Made by a program: the position numbers and the translations under genes. A DNA stretch of 64,000 nucleotides from JBEKUY01 sp049514555 (GTDB lineage: Bacteria > Acidobacteriota > Terriglobia > Acidiferrales > UBA7541). The DNA is taken from positions 1 through 64,000 of the forward strand of contig JBEKUY010000005.1 of the NCBI GenBank assembly GCA_049514555.1, read 5' to 3'. Positions within the stretch are counted from its first letter, which is position 1; every line of letters begins with the position of its first letter. The notes beneath the pieces are model-generated. The model did not search any database. It was not told the origin of the DNA and saw nothing but the letters and a program-made list of their open reading frames with translations. This document shows positions 58,178 to 64,000 of this stretch, one piece after another.

Positions 58178-60147
58178 AGACGATCTGGCCGGCTATTCGA
58201 TCCGGCTCTCTGTGCCTGGCAACCGTTGCATTCTTTGTGTCCGCCGCAGCGGCCCAGTCTCAGCAATCGGCTGCAGCCCCGCATGGTAGCGTCGCTGCCG
58301 GCGTGATTTCGAGCGTAGTCATCACCCAGGCGGAGCAGCGCTCGAGCGTCCGCGTGGAAGGCGATGGCAGTCTCGATTACCACGCAGCGCGGTTGCAGAA
58401 TCCTGAGCGGCTGGTGTTGGATTTTGCGGGTGCCCGGCTTGCCGTTCACCGCTCGCAAATACCTGGCGTTGCCGCGCCGGTTCGCGGCGTCCGGCTGGGC
58501 CAGTACAAGCCTGAAGTGGCGCGTGTCGTCATCGAGCTGACTGCGGAAACCCCATACCGGATTTCCAGAGACGGCCACGCCATCGTGGTTCTGTTTCCGG
58601 TTCCGCCCGCGCCGGCTCCGGCCGAAGCCGTGGAACCCAAGCCGGCGACGACAACCGCCGTGCGCAAGGCGCATCTCGACATTCCCGCCCCGGCGCCCCG
58701 GCTGCCGCGGACTTCCACGCGGCTGGCCGCTCTGCGAGCCCCCAAGATTGATTTGCCGCGCGAATTGACTCAGCCTTCCACTGTTCTTGCGAGTTTTCGT
58801 GGAAAGAACGAAGTCGTTGCTCCTCCCCCGCCAGCCGCCCAGCAGCCTGCAGCCACGGGGACGGTGGCCTCAGGGTCCGGGGGGACTGCCAAGTACACGG
58901 GTGAGCCGGTTTCCGTGAACTTAAAGGATGTGGACCTGAAGGACTTTTTCCGTTTGATCCACGAAATTAGCGGCCTGAACATTGTCCTGGATCCGGCGGT
59001 AAAGGGCAGCCTGACGATCGTGCTTGATGAAGTTCCGTGGGACCAGGCTCTGGACATCGTTCTGCAGAATAACGGCCTCGACAAGCAGCTTTCTGGGAAC
59101 GTTCTGCGGATCGCCACCCGAGAGACGCTCACCAAGGAAGCACAAAGCCAGAAGGACCTGATCAAGGCCCAGTCCGACGCGATTGATATGGTCACCGTGA
59201 CCCGCGTCCTGAGTTACAGCAAGGCCACCGCCTTGCGCGATACCCTGAAACGGTTCCTTACCGCGCGTGGCGATATTCTGGCCGATGAGCGCTCGAACCA
59301 GCTCATCATTCGTGATATTCCGTCGGTCATTCCGACGCTCGACAACCTGATTCGCCAGCTCGACAAGAAATCCCAACAGGTGGAGATCGAGGCGCGGGTC
59401 GTCCAGGCGTCGCGGACCTTCGCCCAGGACATCGGAACGCAACTGGCCTTCGCCGGCTCCACGACCAGTGGCCGTTCGGTCGTTTCAGGCGTGAACGCTG
59501 TGGGAACGAGCGTCGGCACCAACACACTGCTTCCGGTGCCTCCGCTGATCGACGGAACTGGCGCCGCCGGTATGCCCTTTGGCACGAATCTGGGCGCACA
59601 GACACCCACGAGCGGCATCGGCTTCTACCACCGCTCCCCGAACTTTGCGGTTGATTTCATGATAACTGCGATGGAAACGAAGGGCGTCGGCAAGCTGCTC
59701 TCCAAGCCCAAGGTCATCACCCAGAACAACGAGAAGGCTACAGTCAAGCAGGGCACCAAGATCCCGGTTCAGACCACCATCAACAACACCATCTCGACGA
59801 TTTACATCGATGTCGTCCTGAAACTCGAAGTCACGCCTCAAATCACGGCTGATGGCACCGTCTTCATGGAGGTTCTGGTCGAAAATGACCAGATTGACAC
59901 CGGCATCCCGGCCGTCCAAGGCATGCCGGCTTTGGACACCCAATCGGCCGAAACCAAAGTGACCGTCGTGGATGGCGGCACTGTGGTTATCGGAGGCGTG
60001 ATCGTCAACCAGAATCAAGTGAATATCAACCAGGTGCCCTTCGTGGGCAGCATCCCGCTCATCGGACACCTCTTCAGACGCAACACGGTCAACGTAAAGT
60101 CCCAGGAACTGCTCTTCTTCCTGACGCCGCGGATTCTTCCCGGGTAA
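58174..60147 (+). CDS. pilQ: Type IV pilus secretin PilQ
   Basis: A 657-residue outer-membrane secretin through which the pilus passes. It has a signal peptide (1-25), an AMIN domain (about 45-130, ERLVLDFAGARLAV), a Pro/Ala-rich spacer, a secretin/TonB short N-terminal domain (about 245-310, VSVNLKDVDLKDFFRLIHEI), an N1 domain, and the secretin pore domain (about 400-655, with GKLLSKPKVITQNNEKATVK and VPFVGSIPLIGHLFR near the end). All parts are present and the length is normal. Confidence 0.95.
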   Translation: MKTIWPAIRSGSLCLATVAFFVSAAAAQSQQSAAAPHGSVAAGVISSVVITQAEQRSSVRVEGDGSLDYHAARLQNPERLVLDFAGARLAVHRSQIPGVAAPVRGVRLGQYKPEVARVVIELTAETPYRISRDGHAIVVLFPVPPAPAPAEAVEPKPATTTAVRKAHLDIPAPAPRLPRTSTRLAALRAPKIDLPRELTQPSTVLASFRGKNEVVAPPPPAAQQPAATGTVASGSGGTAKYTGEPVSVNLKDVDLKDFFRLIHEISGLNIVLDPAVKGSLTIVLDEVPWDQALDIVLQNNGLDKQLSGNVLRIATRETLTKEAQSQKDLIKAQSDAIDMVTVTRVLSYSKATALRDTLKRFLTARGDILADERSNQLIIRDIPSVIPTLDNLIRQLDKKSQQVEIEARVVQASRTFAQDIGTQLAFAGSTTSGRSVVSGVNAVGTSVGTNTLLPVPPLIDGTGAAGMPFGTNLGAQTPTSGIGFYHRSPNFAVDFMITAMETKGVGKLLSKPKVITQNNEKATVKQGTKIPVQTTINNTISTIYIDVVLKLEVTPQITADGTVFMEVLVENDQIDTGIPAVQGMPALDTQSAETKVTVVDGGTVVIGGVIVNQNQVNINQVPFVGSIPLIGHLFRRNTVNVKSQELLFFLTPRILPG

Positions 60148-60184
60148 CCCCGGACTTTCAACTGAGGGCGAACTGGAGGAGACT

Positions 60185-61288
60185 GTGGTCTCCTCCATTC
60201 GTTTTATGGATAGGGTCCACGCCAAACGTCTGCGCGCGCTTCGCCGTCGCCTCGAGGAGGCTGGCGTCGAGGCCGTCCTTCTCACCCAACCCGCGAACTG
60301 GTTCTATCTCAGTGGGTTCACCGGGGAAGCGGGCGCGTTTCTCGTTGGTCTCCATGCCGTCGCTCTGGTAACAGACGGGCGCTTCGCGGCGCAGTCCGCC
60401 TCCGAAGTCCGCGGCGCGCCAATAGTCACCCACCAGGGATCGGCCTTTGAGGCCGTGGCTGTCTGGCTCAGCCAACAGTCCATCAATCGCGTTGGTTTTG
60501 ACCCTGCCCACCTGACCGTCTCCCAACTAGACGCCCTCCGTCGGTCGCCTGGGGCGGGCGCTGCCTGGGTGCCTCTCTCCGGAGCGGTTGAGGGGCTCCG
60601 CTCCGTCAAGGATGCGTCCGAGATTGCCCAAATGCGGCGTGTCGCCCTTCTGGGCAGTGAGGTGATGAAGCACACCCTGAAGGCCCTCAAGCCGGGTGTC
60701 CGCGAGCTGGAGGTCGCTGCCGAGGCGGATTACCAGATGCGCATGAAGGGTGCCAGCGGCCCCGCTTTCGAAACCATCGTGGCTTCCGGCCCGCGCTCCG
60801 CATTTCCGCACGCTCGCCCGACGGCCAAGCGCCTGAAGAAAAATGAATTGGTCGTGCTTGACCTGGGTGCTATACTCGGCGGCTATTGCAGCGATTTGAC
60901 GCGCACCGTCTTCCTCGGCCGCGCGCCAGCGGACATACGCCGCTGGTTTTTGGCTGTCAGGGAGGCTCAAGCAGCGGCCATCGAAGCGGCACAAGCTGGT
61001 GTCGCCTGCGGGGATGTGGACGCTGCCGCTCGGGGTGTCTTAGCAGGTCGGGGTCTGGAGAAGTACTTCATCCATAGCACGGGGCACGGGCTGGGTTTGG
61101 AGGTGCACGAAATGCCTCGGCTGGCCCGAGGACAGAAGGAAACCTTGCAACACGGGCATGTTGTGACCATCGAACCAGGGGTTTATGTCGAGGGTGTTGG
61201 GGGTATTCGAATCGAGGACGACGTGGCTATCCTTGCGAATGGCAACGAAGTGCTGACCCGCGTTCCGCGGGATCTCGTCGAACTTTGA
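60185..61288 (+). CDS. Xaa-Pro aminopeptidase-like M24 metallopeptidase
   Basis: A 367-residue enzyme that removes an N-terminal residue before proline. The N-terminal creatinase-like domain (about 1-135) is followed by the pita-bread M24 domain with all metal ligands: ELVVLDLGAILGGYCSDLTR, HSTGHGLGLEVHEMP, TIEPGVYVEGVGGIRIEDDV. The start is GTG 60185 after GGAGGAG. It lies between pilQ and accB, a common order in Acidobacteria, with no known link between them. Confidence 0.9.
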   Translation: MVSSIRFMDRVHAKRLRALRRRLEEAGVEAVLLTQPANWFYLSGFTGEAGAFLVGLHAVALVTDGRFAAQSASEVRGAPIVTHQGSAFEAVAVWLSQQSINRVGFDPAHLTVSQLDALRRSPGAGAAWVPLSGAVEGLRSVKDASEIAQMRRVALLGSEVMKHTLKALKPGVRELEVAAEADYQMRMKGASGPAFETIVASGPRSAFPHARPTAKRLKKNELVVLDLGAILGGYCSDLTRTVFLGRAPADIRRWFLAVREAQAAAIEAAQAGVACGDVDAAARGVLAGRGLEKYFIHSTGHGLGLEVHEMPRLARGQKETLQHGHVVTIEPGVYVEGVGGIRIEDDVAILANGNEVLTRVPRDLVEL

Positions 61289-61309
61289 GGCCGGCATAGC
61301 ACCGAAGAC

Positions 61310-61846
61310 ATGACACAAAAAAAACGACCTCCCGCAGGTGGACCCAGACAAGACCCCGATCTGACTCAGATCGAGCAACTTGTCGAATTCATGACCGAAC
61401 ACAATCTCGAGGAATTCGAGTACGCCCGGGGCGGCTTTCACATTCGCCTGAAAAAGCCCTCCGCTGGTGTGGTACTCACGTCTCCGCGGACCATTCCCGC
61501 GCCGGACATTATTGTTCCCCCGCTTGCCCCGCCGTCTGCGCCCCGCGCTTCGGAGTCGGCCGTCAACGATTCCGAGGCCACCCGAGGCGGCGAAGACCTC
61601 CATTTGGTCAAGTCCCCGATCGTGGGCACCTTCTATGAGGCCCCCAGCCCTGGAGCCGAACCCTTCGTCGAGGTGGGCGATCAGGTCGAAGTCGGCCAAA
61701 CGCTGTGCATTGTCGAAGCCATGAAGCTCATGAACGAGATCGAGTCGGACGTGAGCGGCGAAGTGATGCGCATCTTGGCCGAAAATGGCCAGCCGGTGGA
61801 GTACGGGCAGCCACTGTTCGCCGTCCGGCCCGGCCGGAAGAAATAG
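61310..61846 (+). CDS. accB: Biotin carboxyl carrier protein AccB
   Basis: A 178-residue subunit of acetyl-CoA carboxylase: N-terminal helix (DLTQIEQLVEFMTEHNLEEF), Pro/Ala linker, and a C-terminal biotinyl domain with the biotinylated Lys in VEAMKLMNEIES. It carries CO2 between AccC and the transferase. It starts 21 bases after the peptidase gene and precedes accC. Confidence 0.96.
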   Translation: MTQKKRPPAGGPRQDPDLTQIEQLVEFMTEHNLEEFEYARGGFHIRLKKPSAGVVLTSPRTIPAPDIIVPPLAPPSAPRASESAVNDSEATRGGEDLHLVKSPIVGTFYEAPSPGAEPFVEVGDQVEVGQTLCIVEAMKLMNEIESDVSGEVMRILAENGQPVEYGQPLFAVRPGRKK

Positions 61847-61862
61847 GGCTGTCCTCCCGATC

Positions 61863-63212
61863 ATGTTTCGCAAAATCCTGGTAGCGAATCGAGGAGAAAT
61901 TGCGCTACGGGTTATCTGCGCTTGCAGGGAGTTGGGCATCGCTACGGTCGCGGTGTACTCGGAGGCGGACCGCAATGCGCTGCACGTGCGTTTCGCCGAC
62001 GAGGCCGTTTGCATCGGTCCCGCGCGCAGCAGCGAAAGCTATTTGAACATTCCCAGCGTGATCAGCACTGCGGAAATCACCAACGTGGATGCGATTCACC
62101 CCGGCTATGGTTTTCTCTCAGAAAACGCCAACTTCGCCCAGGTCTGCCGGGCATCGGAGATCACCTTCATCGGCCCTTCCCCAGAAATCATCCAGCTCAT
62201 GGGTGAGAAGGACCGTGCGCGCCGCGAAATGGCTGCCGCCGGGCTCCCCACCGTCCCCGGCACCGAGGGCATCATCCCCGATGAGGCGGCTGCCGAGAGG
62301 GCTGCGGCGGAGATCGGGTTTCCGCTCATTGTGAAGGCTTGCGCCGGAGGCGGGGGCCGTGGCATGAGACTTGTCCGCGCAAAGAGCGAAGTCGTCCCCG
62401 CCTACCGGGCCGCCCGCACCGAGGCAGAGCAGGCCTTCGGCTCGCCCGACGTCTATGCCGAGCGCTTCTTGGAGAGGCCCCGGCACATCGAGTTCCAGGT
62501 GCTCGGCGACAACCATGGCCATGTCATCCACCTCGGCGAACGCGAGTGCAGCATCCAGCGCCGCCATCAGAAGCTCGTCGAGGAATCGCCCTCTACCGCA
62601 CTCGATCCAAAGCGCCGCGAAGAACTCGGCGCGCAGGTGGAGAAGGCTCTCCAGAAGATCGGCTACCAGAATGCCGGCACCGTCGAGTTCCTGATGGATG
62701 AGGACGGTTCCTTCTACTTTATCGAGATGAACACCCGGGTCCAGGTCGAGCATCCGGTCACGGAAATGGTCACCGGCGTGGACCTCGTGAAGTCGCAGAT
62801 CCGCGTCGCCGCGGGCGAAACGCTCGACGACGTTGTCGGGAAAGTGGCCTTCTCCGCCCACAGCATCGAGTGCCGGATCAACGCGGAAGACCCCGACACC
62901 CTGATCCCGTCCTCCGGGCGTATCACGACGTTCGAGCCGCCTGGCGGCACCGGGGTGCGTGTCGATACCGCGGCTTATGCGGACTGCGTCATTTCGCCGT
63001 ATTACGACTCGCTGATCGCCAAGCTCATCGTGCGCGGCCGCGACCGCGAGGAGTCGCTCAGCCGCATGCGCCGCGCGCTGGAAATGTTCGTGATTGAGGG
63101 CGTCAAGACCACCATCCCGCTCCAGCACCGCATCCTCAGCGATCCCGACTTCATCGCCGGCCATTTCGATACGCATTTCGTCGAACGATTCGTCCCCAAT
63201 GGCGGGAAGTAA
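61863..63212 (+). CDS. accC: Biotin carboxylase AccC
   Basis: A 449-residue ATP-grasp enzyme that carboxylates biotin on AccB: MFRKILVANRGEIALRVICA, ATP-binding KACAGGGGRGMRL, active-site YFIEMNTRVQVEHPVTEM and ERECSIQRRHQKLVEE. Start ATG 61863. The frame is open back to 61785, but that overlaps accB. Length is normal. The transferase subunits accA and accD are not in this window. Confidence 0.97.
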   Translation: MFRKILVANRGEIALRVICACRELGIATVAVYSEADRNALHVRFADEAVCIGPARSSESYLNIPSVISTAEITNVDAIHPGYGFLSENANFAQVCRASEITFIGPSPEIIQLMGEKDRARREMAAAGLPTVPGTEGIIPDEAAAERAAAEIGFPLIVKACAGGGGRGMRLVRAKSEVVPAYRAARTEAEQAFGSPDVYAERFLERPRHIEFQVLGDNHGHVIHLGERECSIQRRHQKLVEESPSTALDPKRREELGAQVEKALQKIGYQNAGTVEFLMDEDGSFYFIEMNTRVQVEHPVTEMVTGVDLVKSQIRVAAGETLDDVVGKVAFSAHSIECRINAEDPDTLIPSSGRITTFEPPGGTGVRVDTAAYADCVISPYYDSLIAKLIVRGRDREESLSRMRRALEMFVIEGVKTTIPLQHRILSDPDFIAGHFDTHFVERFVPNGGK

Positions 63213-63860
63213 ATGCCTAAGCGGCCGGCCCTGCCTAGGCTATACGTGATCATGGACGCATCGCTCATCAAACCCTCGGAGATGGAGTTCGCTCTCACCC
63301 TGGCTGATGCCGGCGTCGGGCTTGTCCAGTATCGGAATAAGTCGGCCGCTTCGCGCGATTTCTACGATAGCTCGTTGCGTCTCGCGGAGTTTTTCCGTTC
63401 CCGGGGTGTGCGCTTCCTGGTGAACGACCGCCCTGATATCGCCGTGCTCGCGGGCGCCGACGGGGTCCACGTCGGTCAGGAAGACCTCGGCGTCGAGCAA
63501 TCCCGCGCCATCGTCGGTCCCGGCCGCTGCGTGGGGGTCTCTACCCACAACGCCGATCAGTTTCGCCGTGCCATGGCCTCCACGGCGGACTACATGGCCG
63601 TCGGCCCGGTCTTCCCGACTTCCTCCAAACCGAATCCCGATCCGGTCGTCGGCCTGGACTTTGTCCGACGGATGCGCGGCCTCACCGAAAAGCCCATCGT
63701 GGCCATCGGCGGGATTACGCTCGACCGCGCCGCCGCGGTCATCGAGGCGGGTGCGGATTCCGTCGCCGTTCTGAGCGACATTTGCGCGGCGCCCGATCCT
63801 GCCGCGCAAGCCGCGCGCTATCTCGAGCGTCTGGCCGGCGCGCCAGCCACTTCCGTCTGA
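63213..63860 (+). CDS. thiE: Thiamine phosphate synthase ThiE
   Basis: A 215-residue TIM-barrel enzyme that joins the pyrimidine and thiazole parts of thiamine. It shows VQYRNKSAASRDF, FLVNDRPDIAVLAGADGVHV, GVSTHN, VGPVFPTSSKPN and IVAIGGITLDRAAAVIEAGA. The ATG follows the accC stop directly, so it is coupled to it. Confidence 0.95.
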   Translation: MPKRPALPRLYVIMDASLIKPSEMEFALTLADAGVGLVQYRNKSAASRDFYDSSLRLAEFFRSRGVRFLVNDRPDIAVLAGADGVHVGQEDLGVEQSRAIVGPGRCVGVSTHNADQFRRAMASTADYMAVGPVFPTSSKPNPDPVVGLDFVRRMRGLTEKPIVAIGGITLDRAAAVIEAGADSVAVLSDICAAPDPAAQAARYLERLAGAPATSV

Positions 63861-63872
63861 GGCGCGCAGCCC

Positions 63873-64000
63873 ATGACTGAACCCTCCCGCACACCATCCA
63901 ACGCCGCTTCGGACTCGGGCTTCCTGCGTGCCATCGGGCTTTTCGACGGCACCATGATCGTCGTCGGCTCCATGATCGGCTCGGGAATCTTCATCGTCAC
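63873..64000 (+). CDS. APC-family amino-acid permease, 5' part only
   Basis: The frame from ATG 63873 to the window edge encodes a polar N-terminus and the first membrane helix with GLFDGTMIVVGSMIGSGIF, the consensus of APC-type amino-acid/polyamine transporters. The rest of the gene lies outside the window. Confidence 0.85.
   Translation, partial: MTEPSRTPSNAASDSGFLRAIGLFDGTMIVVGSMIGSGIFIV

Noticed and set aside
1..64000. CRISPR arrays, insertion sequences, rRNA genes or prophage
   Set aside because: No regularly spaced repeats with unique spacers, no transposase or integrase, and no rRNA sequence were seen anywhere in the window.

Overview
This 64 kb window looks like a chromosomal piece of a diderm bacterium, most likely Acidobacteriota. 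The lineage call is inference. It rests on the pilMNOPQ, aminopeptidase P, accB, accC, thiE block, on uvrC followed by YtxH-type and DUF948-like membrane genes, on an Acidobacteria-style VWA protein, and on two closely related Crp-like regulators. No rRNA gene is present to settle it.

Layout. Positions 1-6000 hold a truncated membrane gene, tRNA-Arg(TCT), a GT39-like membrane glycosyltransferase, a PAS-GGDEF diguanylate cyclase, a GAF-like protein and Crp-like regulator 1. Positions 6000-13700 are an envelope/stress island. It has tiny membrane proteins, a secreted Gln-rich repeat protein, a zinc-dependent phospholipase C-like protein, and a set made of an LPKTA-tailed protein, a VWA protein and a class D sortase, and it ends with Crp-like regulator 2. 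Four near-identical 18-bp dyads sit in its intergenic regions and look like the operators of the two regulators.

Positions 14455-35314 are a 21 kb gas vesicle locus. It opens with an NtrB-like kinase, an NtrC-like sigma-54 activator, two single-domain receivers and a protein of unknown function. The structural and assembly genes follow: gvpA, a GvpC-like repeat protein with a DNA-binding-like C-terminus, two coiled-coil genes, gvpN1, gvpH, a CDC48-type double AAA ATPase and a second sigma-54 activator. A canonical -24/-12 promoter with two upstream palindromes then precedes a run with the Bacillus-like order F-G-L-S-K-J. That run is three GvpL/F genes (the first fused to a J domain), gvpG, a fourth GvpL/F, a GvpS-GvpK fusion and gvpJ. 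After it come gvpN2, a DnaJ-type zinc-finger protein, gvpO, a zinc-ribbon protein, a PilZ protein and a small protein. The locus therefore encodes shell, assembly factors, several chaperone-related parts (Hsp20, J domain, DnaJ zinc finger, CDC48, with dnaK next door) and its own regulation.

Positions 35346-54516 are housekeeping: dnaK, uvrA, TPR and secreted proteins, a SprT-like protein, uvrC, mnmA, a CoA-binding protein, a cysteine desulfurase, a Tat-exported CrtI-like oxidoreductase, an L,D-transpeptidase and a UbiD-family decarboxylase. Positions 54671-60147 are a type IV pilus operon led by a small MerR/excisionase-type HTH gene. Positions 60185-64000 hold an M24 peptidase, accB, accC, thiE and the start of an amino-acid permease. 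No CRISPR array, insertion sequence or rRNA was seen.
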